Shown: positions 1-8,399 of the stretch, in pieces | How the letters are laid out: the number at the start of each line of letters is the position of its first letter | Numbering within the stretch: the stretch's first letter is position 1 | Assembly: GCF_019880245.1 (NCBI RefSeq) | Contig: NZ_CP082286.1 | Coordinates: 434,001-498,000, forward strand | DNA: 64,000 nt | From: Halobaculum roseum | Lineage (GTDB): Archaea; Halobacteriota; Halobacteria; Halobacteriales; Haloferacaceae | Reading direction: 5' to 3' | Notes under the pieces: generated by a model | The model's input: the letters and a program-made list of their open reading frames with translations, nothing else | Database searches by the model: none | What the model was told of the DNA's origin: nothing | Position numbers and translations under genes: made by a program

Positions 1-11
1 CACCACGCCGT

Positions 12-758
12 ATGACCGTCGTCGCCGTCCTCGCCGACCCGCCACGTCCCGGACTCGCCCTGCCAGACCTCGTCGAGACGACCCCGCTGTCGGCCGCCGA
101 CGCCGCCGACCTGTACGCGGCGTGCCTGAGGGACGTCTTCCGCGCGGTCGAACGCTCCGGCGGCGACCTCCTCGTCAACTACCGCCCCGACGACCTCCTC
201 CCGGACGAGCACGTGACCGACACGTCGAGCGAGGCACAGCTGCGCGCGCTCGCCGGCGAGGCGCTCGACGACGTGACCGAGGCGCGCTTCGAGCCCCAGG
301 TCGGCTCGACGCTCTCGGCGCGCGCGGGCAACACCGCGACGCACCTCCTGCGCGAGGAGGGCGTCGACTCCGTCGCCGTGACGCGGGGGACCGCCCCGCT
401 GCTCACCCGCACCGTGATCGACTCGGCGGCGATGAAGCTCCGCGGGAACCAGACCGTCCTCGGGCCCTCGACGCGCGGGCGGACCTACTACGCGGGCTTC
501 ACCGCGCCCGTCGACTACGAGGACGCCTTCGGGGGGCCGGAGCTGGAGACGCTCGTCGACCGCGCGAACGACGCCGGCCACCGCGTCGAGTTCCTCCCGA
601 TGCACGTGGGCATCGAGACCGCCGCGGACCTGCGCGACCTGCTGCCGGTGTTGTGGAGCCGGATCGAATCCGAGCGGGTCGTCCCCGAGCACACCGCGAC
701 GTTCGTCCACGAGCACGGCCTGCGCGTGCGCGACGGCGCGGTCGTGCTCGACGGTTGA
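12..758 (+). CDS. DUF2064-like GT-A fold protein
   Basis: A 248-residue protein. Its N-terminus has the PxPG pattern at residues 11-14, followed by an AA-x-LY-x-A-x-L-x-D helix at about 30-45. A GP-ST-RG-x-YYAGF segment lies near residue 155. This order resembles DUF2064 proteins, which have a glycosyltransferase A / nucleotidyltransferase fold. No substrate can be assigned. The ATG at 12 is only 11 nt from the window edge, so an earlier start cannot be excluded, although the motif spacing fits a complete N-terminus. It is followed by a tRNA gene rather than an operon partner. The fold is inferred from pattern only. Confidence 0.6.
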   Translation: MTVVAVLADPPRPGLALPDLVETTPLSAADAADLYAACLRDVFRAVERSGGDLLVNYRPDDLLPDEHVTDTSSEAQLRALAGEALDDVTEARFEPQVGSTLSARAGNTATHLLREEGVDSVAVTRGTAPLLTRTVIDSAAMKLRGNQTVLGPSTRGRTYYAGFTAPVDYEDAFGGPELETLVDRANDAGHRVEFLPMHVGIETAADLRDLLPVLWSRIESERVVPEHTATFVHEHGLRVRDGAVVLDG

Positions 759-841
759 CCGAAGGAAGCCGGCGATCCGCTCGGAACTCGGCACCGACCG
801 GTGATCCGCTCGGACAACGACCCCGGCCTGCGACCGTTAGG

Positions 842-848
842 ACTTAGA
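842..848 (+). promoter_or_regulatory. TATA-like element for tRNA-Ser(UGA)
   Basis: An ACTTAGA-type element lies about 27 nt before the first base of the tRNA, which is the usual archaeal TATA-to-start distance. A second TTAG occurs a few bases upstream. Assigned by position and composition only. Confidence 0.4.
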
Positions 849-873
849 CGCGGACCGCGGAAGGACCGAGTGT

Positions 874-955
874 GGTGGGGTGGCAGAGTGGCCTATTGCG
901 TCTGCCTTGAAAGCAGATGGCGCAAGCCTCCTGGGTTCGAATCCCAGCCCCACCG
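874..955 (+). tRNA. tRNA-Ser (anticodon UGA)
   Basis: The acceptor pairs GGTGGGG with CCCCACC, with discriminator G. The anticodon stem TCTGC/GCAGA encloses loop CTTGAAA, giving anticodon TGA. The long variable arm GGC-GCAA-GCC is typical of class II serine tRNAs. The T arm is CTGGG-TTCGAAT-CCCAG. No intron and no encoded CCA. The same variable arm occurs in tRNA-Ser(GCU) at 37939-38022, which supports the serine identity. Confidence 0.97.
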
Positions 956-1002
956 AACTTCTCGAAAAACAGCGACGCGTGAGCGGTTCGACCGCCCCGA
1001 CC

Positions 1003-1437
1003 CTACAGGAACTGCCCGGCGACGTACCGCCAGACGCCCAGCGACACCGAGCCGACGATCAGCATCACGGCCGCGAAAGTGATCGCGACGCCGCCATCGA
1101 CGACCGGGGTCGCGCGGACGAGCAGTCCGATGACGGCCGCGGGGATCCACGACCGGATCGCCAGCGGCACCGACGCCTTCGCCGACTCGGCGGCGCCGGC
1201 GGAGTACGCGCCGATGAGCGGCGCCGCGACGACCCATCCGAGGAGGAAGGGCGCCGCCACGGTGAGCAGCGCGATCGCGTCGCCCGCGTTCGCGAGCGGG
1301 AACGGCACGCTTCCGTGCTGGATCGTGCCGGCGTAGATGAACGCGACGATGACGAGCAGGTCGCCGACCGCGAGCGGGAGCGCGGCCCTGTCGACCCGGT
1401 TCGCGAGGAACGAGCCCGAGCCAGTGTCCGTTGCCAT
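1003..1437 (-). CDS. DUF3054 family membrane protein
   Basis: A 144-residue hydrophobic protein with about four predicted membrane helices: residues about 20-40, 52-75, 90-110 and 120-140. The segment order and short length match the DUF3054 family of haloarchaeal and actinobacterial integral membrane proteins, whose function is unknown. A GCGTTAAGCC element at 1459-1466 lies about 25 nt upstream of the ATG on this strand, so the transcript is probably leaderless, which supports the start. It is encoded opposite to the neighbouring tRNA-Ser. Family membership is fairly secure; biochemical role is not known. Confidence 0.75.
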   Translation of the reverse strand: MATDTGSGSFLANRVDRAALPLAVGDLLVIVAFIYAGTIQHGSVPFPLANAGDAIALLTVAAPFLLGWVVAAPLIGAYSAGAAESAKASVPLAIRSWIPAAVIGLLVRATPVVDGGVAITFAAVMLIVGSVSLGVWRYVAGQFL

Positions 1438-1458
1438 ACCCGCCCGTTCGTCCGATCC

Positions 1459-1466
1459 GGCTTAAC
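1459..1466 (-). promoter_or_regulatory. TATA-like element of the DUF3054 gene
   Basis: On the minus strand a GTTAAG core lies about 25 nt before the ATG at 1437, the spacing expected for a leaderless haloarchaeal transcript. Confidence 0.4.
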
Positions 1467-1497
1467 GCCCGCGTTCCGCGGTCGGCTTCCACACACG

Positions 1498-2082
1498 TTA
1501 TGGACTCGGCTTCACGCCGGCGACGGTGTACCCGAAGCCGGGCTCGACGACGTGCCCGCGCAGCCCCGCGTCGTCGAGCATGCCGGCCAGCGCCTCCGCG
1601 GCGAAGAACCGCGAGTCCATCCCCGCGACCGACTCCAGCGTCGCGAGCGCTCGTCCGCGGCGAGTCGAGGGGTCGAACTCGCGAACCACGAGCACGCCGC
1701 CGGGCGCCAGCGCGCGGGCGACCTCCCGGATCGCCGCCTCCGGCTCGGGAAAGTGATGGAGCGCGTCGGTGATCACGACCGCGTCGAGGCTCGCGTCGCG
1801 GACCGGCAGCGTCGCGGCGTCGGCGCGGACGCCCTGAAGACCGTCCTCGCGGGCGCGCCGGAGCATCCCCGCGGAGTAGTCGAACACGGTCGCGTCGATC
1901 CGCAGGTCCCGGAGCGTTCGGCTCGCGCGGCCGGTTCCGCCGCCCAGGTCCACGACGCGTTCGAGCGGGCGGTGCGCGAACGCCAGTCCCGCGCGCAGGT
2001 CCTCGGCGCGCGCCGGCGGCATGAACACGTCGTACAGGGGGGCGATCCGGTCGAAGAAGCCCACGTCGCCGTACCCGAACAT
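1498..2082 (-). CDS. class I SAM-dependent methyltransferase
   Basis: A 194-residue protein. Motif I of the Rossmann-like methyltransferase fold (VVDLGGGTGR) is near residues 43-52. An acidic end of strand 2 follows, then a DAVVITDALHHF post-motif typical of the UbiE/Methyltransf_11 group. Substrate is unknown; ubiquinone/menaquinone-type or small-molecule methylation would be typical. The reading frame is open much further upstream, but homology to the fold begins at this ATG. A TATA-like box at 2105-2112 is correctly spaced for a leaderless start here. It diverges from the acetyltransferase gene across 66 bp. Confidence 0.82.
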   Translation of the reverse strand: MFGYGDVGFFDRIAPLYDVFMPPARAEDLRAGLAFAHRPLERVVDLGGGTGRASRTLRDLRIDATVFDYSAGMLRRAREDGLQGVRADAATLPVRDASLDAVVITDALHHFPEPEAAIREVARALAPGGVLVVREFDPSTRRGRALATLESVAGMDSRFFAAEALAGMLDDAGLRGHVVEPGFGYTVAGVKPSP

Positions 2083-2104
2083 GCCCGACCCGACGGGGCG
2101 CGAG

Positions 2105-2112
2105 AGATTAGG
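2105..2112. promoter_or_regulatory. possible bidirectional TATA element
   Basis: AGATTAGG is the only AT-rich stretch in the 66 bp between the divergent methyltransferase (start 2082) and acetyltransferase (start 2149) genes. It lies about 26 nt from the methyltransferase ATG and about 40 nt from the acetyltransferase GTG, so one element may serve both directions. Confidence 0.35.
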
Positions 2113-2148
2113 CGTGGCGCTGAAGTCGCGGCCGCGCGTAGCCGACGC

Positions 2149-2766
2149 GTGGAGTTCCGACTGCTCGGCTGGCCGGAAGACGGGGTCGTCCTCCGACTCG
2201 ACCACCGCGAGTACGCCTACGCGGGGAAGTTCGTCATGTCGAGCACCGGGAAGGCCTTGGCCGTCGATGGCGAAGTCGCCGATACCGCCGACGGCGGCGA
2301 GACCGACGACGACGCCGTGTTCCGGCTCCCGGACGACCCGAAACGGGAGTACGTCGCGCCCGCGGGAGCGGTGGCGTTCAACGATGACCGAAGCGACGCC
2401 GACGCGCTGTGGCTCCGCTACGTGACCGTCCGCCGCGGGCGACGCGGAGAAGGGATCGGCCCGCAGCTGTGCGCTTTCGTCGTCGCCCGCGCCGCCGAGC
2501 GTGGCTACGAGCGCGTCCGCATCGCCGTCAACAACGCCTACAGCTACGAGGCGCTCCACAAGGTCGGGTTCGCGTGGACCGGCCGCGAGACGGGCATCGC
2601 GGAACTCGTGCTGGAACGTCCCGCCCGCGAACCCGCCGTCGTCGACTCGGATACCTACCGAGAGGGGTTGGCGACGATCGTCGCCCGCGACGACGTGGAC
2701 GACGGCGAGCGGACGTTCGCCGAGCGCAAGCGAGAGCGCGGGCCGCCCGCGGTCGATGTCGCCTGA
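2149..2766 (+). CDS. GNAT family N-acetyltransferase
   Basis: A 205-residue protein starting at GTG. The frame is open for more than 1 kb upstream, but that part is non-coding read-through across the tRNA-Ser and other genes. The acetyl-CoA-binding motif of the GNAT fold is present: [13 protein letters not shown], with the R-x-x-G-x-G core, at about residues 90-102. It is followed by a helix and the YEALHKVGF segment typical of motif B. The C-terminal 40 residues are charged and extend past the fold. Substrate (protein N-terminus, lysine or small amine) cannot be told from sequence. Confidence 0.8.
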   Translation: MEFRLLGWPEDGVVLRLDHREYAYAGKFVMSSTGKALAVDGEVADTADGGETDDDAVFRLPDDPKREYVAPAGAVAFNDDRSDADALWLRYVTVRRGRRGEGIGPQLCAFVVARAAERGYERVRIAVNNAYSYEALHKVGFAWTGRETGIAELVLERPAREPAVVDSDTYREGLATIVARDDVDDGERTFAERKRERGPPAVDVA

Positions 2767-2855
2767 GCGATCGCCGACGGTTGCCGACGGTCGCGGACGG
2801 TCGTCGCCGGCGGCGACTCGGGAGCTTCAAACGCCACGGGCCCCACACGCCGACA

Positions 2856-3833
2856 ATGGGAAACGCGGACCTGCGTGACATCGCGCACATCGAGGCGGTC
2901 GCCTTCGACGACCTTTCCGGGGTGGTCGCCGTGGACGCGCACAACTGGCTGTACCGCTACCTCACGACGACGGTGAAGTTCACCAGCGACCACCGCTACA
3001 CGACCGACGCGGGCGAGGAGGTGGCGAACCTCATCGGCATCGTGCAGGGGCTGCCGAAGTTCGTGGAGAACGACCTCACGCCGGTGTTCGTCTTCGACGG
3101 CGGCGTCACGGACCTGAAGGACGACGAGGTGGCGAAGCGCCGCGAGGCCCGAGAGCAGGCCGAGGAGCGCAGGCAGGCGGCCGAGGAGCGCGGCGACTCC
3201 GTGGAGGCCGCCCGGCTGGAGGCGCGCACGCAGCGACTCACGGACACGATCCACGAGACCTCCCGGGAGCTGCTCCGCCTGCTCGACGTGCCGGTCGTCG
3301 AGGCGCCCGCCGAGGGCGAGGCGCAGTGTGCGTACATGAACCGCGTCGGCGACGCCGACTACACGGGAAGCGAGGACTACGACACGATGCTGTTCGGCGG
3401 GCCCCGGACGCTCCGCCAGCTCACCTCGAAGGGCGACCCGGAGCTGATGGACCTGGAGGCGACGCTCGCCGACCACGACATCACCCTCGAACAGCTCGTC
3501 GACGTGGCGATGCTGTGCGGGACGGACTTCAACGAGGGCGTCACGGGGATCGGCCCGAAGACGGCGCTGAAGGCGGTGAAGGAACACGGCGACCTGTTCG
3601 CGGTTCTGGAGGCACGCGACGCCGAGATCCCGAACGCCGACCGCATCCGGGAGTTCTTCCGCTCGCCGCCGGTGACCGACGACTACGACCTCGACGGGAC
3701 GATCACGCCGGACGTGGACGCCGCCCGCGCGTACGTCGTCGACGAGTGGGAGGTCGACCCCGACGAGGTCGAGCGCGGCTTCGAGCGCATCGAGGAGGCG
3801 CTCACGCAGACCGGGCTCGACGACTGGACGTAG
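2856..3833 (+). CDS. fen: flap endonuclease 1 (FEN1)
   Basis: A 325-residue structure-specific 5' nuclease that removes RNA primers and flaps during Okazaki-fragment maturation and repair. The metal-binding acidic residues of the family are visible: D27, D81, E153 and E155 in EGEAQ, D174 and D176 in SEDYDT, and D224 in GTDFNEG. A helix-hairpin-helix GIGPKTALK follows at 231-239. The last eight residues, QTGLDDWT, form a PCNA-interacting peptide (Q-x-x-L-x-x-W). The family is usually 325-345 residues, so it is full length. The frame is open upstream, but the ATG at 2856 gives the canonical N-terminus. A CTTCAAAC element lies about 29 nt upstream. Confidence 0.96.
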   Translation: MGNADLRDIAHIEAVAFDDLSGVVAVDAHNWLYRYLTTTVKFTSDHRYTTDAGEEVANLIGIVQGLPKFVENDLTPVFVFDGGVTDLKDDEVAKRREAREQAEERRQAAEERGDSVEAARLEARTQRLTDTIHETSRELLRLLDVPVVEAPAEGEAQCAYMNRVGDADYTGSEDYDTMLFGGPRTLRQLTSKGDPELMDLEATLADHDITLEQLVDVAMLCGTDFNEGVTGIGPKTALKAVKEHGDLFAVLEARDAEIPNADRIREFFRSPPVTDDYDLDGTITPDVDAARAYVVDEWEVDPDEVERGFERIEEALTQTGLDDWT

Positions 3834-3905
3834 GCGGCCCGTATGACGGCCGCTGTTCGGGATCGATGCGGACCACGCTCCGACGCTTTCGGTCGGATCC
3901 GATGG

Positions 3906-3912
3906 GATTAAC
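3906..3912 (+). promoter_or_regulatory. TATA-like element for tRNA-Glu
   Basis: GATTAAC lies about 27-30 nt before the first base of tRNA-Glu, the normal archaeal promoter spacing. Confidence 0.45.
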
Positions 3913-3938
3913 ACTGCCCGCCGGATAGTCGAAGACGC

Positions 3939-4013
3939 GCTCGGTTGGTGTAGTCCGGCCAATCATGTTGGCCTTTCGAGCCGACGACCAGGGTTCAAAT
4001 CCCTGACCGAGCA
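3939..4013 (+). tRNA. tRNA-Glu (anticodon UUC)
   Basis: The acceptor pairs GCTCGGT with ACCGAGC, with discriminator A. The anticodon stem TTGGC/GCCGA holds loop CTTTCGA, giving anticodon TTC. The T arm is CAGGG-TTCAAAT-CCCTG. No intron and no encoded CCA. Its last 22 bases plus two flanking bases are repeated downstream at 4114-4137 (see the repeat entry). Confidence 0.97.
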
Positions 4014-4137
4014 CTACAGCGAGCGTCGAAGACGCGAGCGAAGCGCGCAGCGTCGGGATTTGAAGTAGACGGGACGCAGCGACCGAGCGGAGCGAGGTCG
4101 ACCGTCCCGGCGTGGTTCAAATCCCTGACCGAGCACT
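3992..4137 (+). repeat. 24-bp direct repeat of tRNA-Glu 3' end (att-like)
   Basis: Bases 3992-4015, from the T stem to two bases past the tRNA, are repeated exactly at 4114-4137. The copies enclose a 98-bp spacer, 4016-4113. The second copy lacks the rest of a tRNA, so it is a 3' tRNA fragment. Such fragments are the classic trace left by tyrosine-recombinase integration into tRNA genes (attL/attR). Here no integrase or cargo remains between them. The spacer holds GAGCGAAGCG and GAGCGGAGCGAG and can fold into a nested hairpin (4070-4109). It could equally be a small haloarchaeal tRNA-associated repeat. Confidence 0.8.
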
Positions 4138-4162
4138 TCTCGCGAACGGCTCCCGATCAGCC

Positions 4163-4963
4163 TTACCTCCCTTCACGCGGACCGTCGTAGGCGTCGAGCC
4201 AATCCCCCACCACCGACTGGACCGCCCCTGCGGTGCTCCCCAGATTGAGGATCCGGTAGCCGTCGTCGACCTTCTCGTTCACGTCGTCCATGCCGAAGCC
4301 GAGCCCGCCGACCGGAACGTCCGCCTCCAGCGCCGCGGTGCGGACGCGTTCGACGGCGTCCTGAACCTCCGGGTGGTCGAGTTCGCCCGGGTGGCCGAGG
4401 CCCACCGACAGGTCGAGCGGGCCGATGAACACGAACCCCAGATGGGGGACATCGAGGATCGATTCGACGTTCTCGACGGCCTCGACCGTCTCGACGGTGG
4501 TGCCGACGAGCGTCTCGCGGTCCTCCGCCTCGACGTAGTCCTCCTTGAGCCCCCAGCGACGCGCGCGCGGCGCGGCCAGGCCGCGGTCCCCCGGCTCGCC
4601 GTCGTAGCGAAACCGGGCCGACCTGACGGCCGCCTCCACCTCCGCGGCCGTCTCCACCCGCGGGAGAAACAGCGACCGGACGCCGAGATCCAGCGCCTTC
4701 CGCACGAGCGTCGGCTCCGTGTCCGGGAGGCGCACGAGCGGCTCGATCCCGGTTCGCTCGGCCGCCCGCAGGAGGCCTTCGACGGTCGCGCCGTCCCAGG
4801 GGTCGGGCCCGCCGTGCTCCATGTCGAGCCAGACGAAGTCCAGCCCGAGCTCCCCGTACAGTTCGACCATCGAGGGATCGTACGTCGAGTCGAGCACGCC
4901 CAGCGCGACGCCGCCGTCCTCGATCCGGGCGCGTAGGCCGTTTCGGGGCTCCGAGATCGTCAT
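4163..4963 (-). CDS. HpcH/HpaI family aldolase
   Basis: A 266-residue TIM-barrel class II aldolase of the HpcH/HpaI type, which cleaves or forms 2-keto-3-deoxy acids to give pyruvate plus an aldehyde. Family signatures are the LDMEHGG segment near residue 45, a substrate-binding Arg in LVRLPD near 77, a FLPRVE metal-site strand near 100, and the IGPLDLSVGLG loop near residue 179. The exact acid (dehydro-deoxyglucarate, rhamnonate or hydroxyphenyl derivative) cannot be chosen. It stands alone, with its 3' end 25 bp from the tRNA-Glu fragment and its back to the SpoVR operon. Confidence 0.85.
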   Translation of the reverse strand: MTISEPRNGLRARIEDGGVALGVLDSTYDPSMVELYGELGLDFVWLDMEHGGPDPWDGATVEGLLRAAERTGIEPLVRLPDTEPTLVRKALDLGVRSLFLPRVETAAEVEAAVRSARFRYDGEPGDRGLAAPRARRWGLKEDYVEAEDRETLVGTTVETVEAVENVESILDVPHLGFVFIGPLDLSVGLGHPGELDHPEVQDAVERVRTAALEADVPVGGLGFGMDDVNEKVDDGYRILNLGSTAGAVQSVVGDWLDAYDGPREGR

Positions 4964-5065
4964 GCGTTCGGTTCGACGGCGTGTCGGAAAAGCGCCCCGC
5001 GGATTCCAACCGGGCGGGGGCGAGGTGAGGTGAGATGTAGTGAGGGTGACTGTGTGGCCGGCGGT

Positions 5066-7057
5066 TCAGGCCAGCCACTCCTCGGGCGTGGTGTCGTAGT
5101 CGACGTCGTCGGCCGCGATCTGCTCGGCCAGCTCCGGCTCCAGCGCGTGGCGCTCGACCGCCTCGCCGTCGTAGCGGAGGCGGATCGGCACCTCCTCGCC
5201 CTCCGGCTCGTGCCCGCGACGGCGAGCGATCTCCACCTCGTGGTCGTCGTACTCGGTGACGATCGTCGCGAGGTTCACCGGCCGCCCCCACAGGTCGAAC
5301 ACGCGTTCGAGCGTCTGTTTCGCCTGCCCGATGTCGAGCGCGACGCCGTTGTAGCGGTGGCCCAGGAGGAGCTCCCCGCGGTTGTCGTAGTTGCCGTCGT
5401 ACACCGCGACCGTCGGCTTCCCGAAGTTCGTGAACCGGAGGAGGAGCTTCCGCTTCACGTCGTCGGGGTCCACGCTGGCGACGCGGTACCCCTCGGCGGC
5501 CTCGGAGTACTCGTAGGTGAAGTAGTTCCCCTCGACGACGAACTCCTCGGTGAGGAACTCGTCGATGAACGTCACGTCGTTGTGGCTCTCGCGCACCTCG
5601 CGCATGCGCTCCCAGCCGGCGCCGTAGTCCACGTCCGCCAGCGCCGACGCCACGTCCGGGTACACCTCGTCGTCGAACATGTACCGCGCGACCCGCTCCA
5701 GCTCCGAGCGGCCGATCCGTTCGAGGAAGCCGCGGTTCGCCGGCTTCGACAGCGAGAAGTGCCGCTCGCACAGCCCCTCGTAGGTGAGCACGGCCCACGG
5801 GTACGCGTCCGCGTCGAGCTCGCCCGCCTTCGCCCGCGCGAGCGCGTCGGCGTCGACGCGCGGATCCTCGGGGTCCAGCTCGTCGAGCGTGTCGGCCGTG
5901 ACGCCCGCGATCTCGGGGTCGGGCTCCAGATGGTCGGCGACCTCCTCGAAGTCGATCACGTCGTGGAAGGTACGCCACGTGACCCCCTCGACGCGCAGCA
6001 GCTTGTCGACGACCTCGCGGCGGTTCGCGCCGTTCTCGACGTACCGCCAGATCTCGAAGCCGAGCTTGTAGGGGTTCAGCCCGGACGAGCCGAGCACCCG
6101 CGCCATGTGGTCGGCGTAGGTGACGAACTCGTCGTCGCCGGCGAAGCGCTCGTCGCCCATCATCAGCGACTCCCAGTAGCTGGCCCACCCCTCGTTCATG
6201 ACCTTCGTGAGCCGCTGTGGCGCGAAGTAGTACGCCTCCCGGCGCAGGATCTCGATCACCTCGTCCATCCACGGCTCGCGTTCGACGGCTTTCCCCTCCT
6301 CCTCGTCGTACCGCTTGCCGTGCTCGCGGAGGTACGCGAGCACGTCCGGTCGCGGCTCGGGCAGGCGGTCGCGGTCGCGCTGGGCGTCCACCCAGTCCTG
6401 ATCGAACACCTGATCGCGCACGTCCGCCGACAGGCCGAGCCGGTCGAGCCGCTCCTCGATGTCGGCCAGGTCCTCCTCCAGCTCCTCGTCGCCGCCGCGC
6501 TCGGCAGCGAGCGCGCGGTGCTGATCGATGGTGTCCTCGACGCACAACACGGCGTCGATGAGCCGCTCGACGTCCTCGCGGTCGATCTCCGGGTCGTCGA
6601 CGTGGCTCGCGATCGTCTCGGCGTGGCGCTCCAGCATCGCGGCGGCGTCGGGGTCCTCGCGCTCGCCCGCGAAGCGGCCGAACCACTCGTTGTTGCGGAA
6701 GAAGTCCGCGTGCGCCTCGACGTGGGTGATCACCGCCTTCTGGTCGGCGGGCGCGTTCGACTCCTGCAGGAACGCGTGACAGGGGTTGTCGTTGTTGACG
6801 ATCTCGAACGCCTTTCCCATGCCGAAGGTGTCCTGCTTGCGCTGGCGGTCGTACTTCATCCCCCACCGCCAGTGCGGGTACCGCGTCTGGAACCCGTCGT
6901 AGGCGATGAGTTCGTTCATCTCGTCGTGGGTCACGACCCAGTAGTTCACCGGGTACGGCCGGAGGCCCAGCTTCCGGGCGAGTTCCCTCGCCCGCTCGGC
7001 CGGCTCCTCCAGCTCGGCGGCGACGCGTCGGGTCGCGACTCTGTCGTCGTGGATCAT
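5066..7057 (-). CDS. SpoVR family protein
   Basis: A 663-residue SpoVR-like protein (YcgB family). Characteristic segments are the N-terminal PYPVNYW-VVTHDEMNELIAY region, the YPHWRWGMKYD stretch, the NNDNPCHAF block and the MNEGWASYW motif. The biochemical activity of the family is unknown. In Bacillus SpoVR affects spore cortex; in many non-sporulating organisms it is encoded with PrkA kinase and a DUF444 protein, as here. It is the last gene of that operon, and its ATG begins one base after the DUF444 stop codon, so translation is probably coupled. Confidence 0.92.
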   Translation of the reverse strand: MIHDDRVATRRVAAELEEPAERARELARKLGLRPYPVNYWVVTHDEMNELIAYDGFQTRYPHWRWGMKYDRQRKQDTFGMGKAFEIVNNDNPCHAFLQESNAPADQKAVITHVEAHADFFRNNEWFGRFAGEREDPDAAAMLERHAETIASHVDDPEIDREDVERLIDAVLCVEDTIDQHRALAAERGGDEELEEDLADIEERLDRLGLSADVRDQVFDQDWVDAQRDRDRLPEPRPDVLAYLREHGKRYDEEEGKAVEREPWMDEVIEILRREAYYFAPQRLTKVMNEGWASYWESLMMGDERFAGDDEFVTYADHMARVLGSSGLNPYKLGFEIWRYVENGANRREVVDKLLRVEGVTWRTFHDVIDFEEVADHLEPDPEIAGVTADTLDELDPEDPRVDADALARAKAGELDADAYPWAVLTYEGLCERHFSLSKPANRGFLERIGRSELERVARYMFDDEVYPDVASALADVDYGAGWERMREVRESHNDVTFIDEFLTEEFVVEGNYFTYEYSEAAEGYRVASVDPDDVKRKLLLRFTNFGKPTVAVYDGNYDNRGELLLGHRYNGVALDIGQAKQTLERVFDLWGRPVNLATIVTEYDDHEVEIARRRGHEPEGEEVPIRLRYDGEAVERHALEPELAEQIAADDVDYDTTPEEWLA

Positions 7058-7058
7058 C

Positions 7059-8399
7059 TCAGGTGTCCTCCGTTCCGTCCTCCGTCGAGAGGATCGTCCG
7101 GATCGCGTCGGGTACGTCGTCGCTCCCGGCGACGCGGGCGACGGCGACGTTGTCGCGGTCGGCCAGCTCCCGTTCGATCTCCTCGGCGTGGGTGGCGTTG
7201 ATCGTGTTTCCGCCGGGCTGGGTCTCCACGTACGCGTGGAGGTTCGCGGGGATCTCGCGCATCAGCGGCACGACGTTCTCGACGGTGTCGTTGCTGGAGT
7301 TCTCGGAGTCGCCGGCGGCGAACACGTAGCGGTTCCACTCGCTCCAGGGGTACTCCTCGAGGATCTCGGCGGCCAGCTCGTAGGCGCTGGAGATGCGGGT
7401 CCCACCGCCCGAGCGGATGCCGAAGAACTCCCCGCGCTCGACCTCCCAGGCGTCGGCGTCGTGGGCGACGTAGCGGAACTCCGCCTCGTCGTACTTGCCG
7501 GTGAGATACCAGTCCAGCGGCGTGAACGTGCGCTCGACGAGCTCGCGTTTCGTCTCGCGCATCGACCCGCTCACGTCGCGGATGTTGACGACGACGACGT
7601 TCTTCTGCTTCTTCTCGATCACCTCGGGCTGGCGGTAACGCTCGTCCTCGCGGCGGAACGGCACGTCCCGCAGCCCGTCGCGCCGGATGCGCTCGGTGAC
7701 CGGGTCGCGCTCGACCCGCGCGGCGAAGTCGTCGAAGTCGTCGTACTCGTCCAGCGGGACGCCCTCGGCCTCGAGGTCGCTCATCGCCTCGCGGATCCAC
7801 GCCAGCGAGACGAGCACGTTCCCCTCGCGACAGAACTCGAAGACGTCGCGGGCGTCGGCGCCGGCGACCCGGCACGCCTCCCGGACGTACGACTCGTCGA
7901 AGTCGGTGGCGAGCTTCCGCTTGAGGCCACGCTTGAACAGTTGCTCGAAATCGAGCGTCGAGTTGGGTCCCGCGCGCGTCAGCTCGGTGAAGTCGCCCTC
8001 CACCTCCTCGACGACGCGTTTTCCCTTCGGCTCCAGGTCGAGCCCGAGCTCCTCGTCGAGCTCGCGGGCGAACTCCTCGGGGTCCATCTCGTAGTAGCCG
8101 TGCTCGCCGCCCTCCTCGCCGGGCTCGCCCTCCTCGTCGCCGTCGCCGTCGCCGTCCCCGGGGTCGCCGGGCACGTCGACGGGCTGGCCCGGCTCTGGCG
8201 TGTCGCCGTCGCCCTGACCGACGCCGCCCATGTCCCGGCGGTCGTACTCGAATCCCGGGAGGTCGACGAGCTTCACCGGGATCCGAACCCGATCGCGCGA
8301 GGAGCCCGAGAGGTCGCCCTCGCGGATGAACTCCTCGAGGTCCGGGCGTCGCTCGTCGCCGATCTCCCGGAACCGTTCGAGGTCCTCCCTCAGTCCCAT
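7059..8399 (-). CDS. DUF444 (YeaH/YhbH) VWA-domain protein
   Basis: A 446-residue protein of the YeaH/YhbH family (DUF444). A strongly acidic, Gly/Asp/Glu-rich low-complexity linker spans residues about 60-100. The C-terminal half is a von Willebrand A fold with a MIDAS metal site, DVSGS, at residues 275-279. Members occur with PrkA kinases and SpoVR; their molecular role is not settled. The ATG at 8399 gives the usual N-terminus although the frame is open further upstream. The gene overlaps the end of the preceding kinase gene by 10 bp and abuts the SpoVR gene. Confidence 0.92.
   Translation of the reverse strand: MGLREDLERFREIGDERRPDLEEFIREGDLSGSSRDRVRIPVKLVDLPGFEYDRRDMGGVGQGDGDTPEPGQPVDVPGDPGDGDGDGDEEGEPGEEGGEHGYYEMDPEEFARELDEELGLDLEPKGKRVVEEVEGDFTELTRAGPNSTLDFEQLFKRGLKRKLATDFDESYVREACRVAGADARDVFEFCREGNVLVSLAWIREAMSDLEAEGVPLDEYDDFDDFAARVERDPVTERIRRDGLRDVPFRREDERYRQPEVIEKKQKNVVVVNIRDVSGSMRETKRELVERTFTPLDWYLTGKYDEAEFRYVAHDADAWEVERGEFFGIRSGGGTRISSAYELAAEILEEYPWSEWNRYVFAAGDSENSSNDTVENVVPLMREIPANLHAYVETQPGGNTINATHAEEIERELADRDNVAVARVAGSDDVPDAIRTILSTEDGTEDT

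Noticed and set aside
122-847. Long Arg/Pro/Gly-rich open frames overlapping nearly every gene, such as this one
   Set aside because: They result from very high GC content, which removes stop codons in the alternative frames. They lack domains and run across recognised genes.
880-2148. Apparent 420-residue N-terminal extension of the acetyltransferase
   Set aside because: It reads through the tRNA-Ser gene, the DUF3054 gene and the methyltransferase gene on the other strand, and its composition is not protein-like.
8095-8165. Repetitive GTCGCC/GTCCCC tract resembling a microsatellite or CRISPR-like repeat
   Set aside because: It encodes the acidic Gly/Asp linker of the DUF444 protein in frame; there are no spaced identical repeats.
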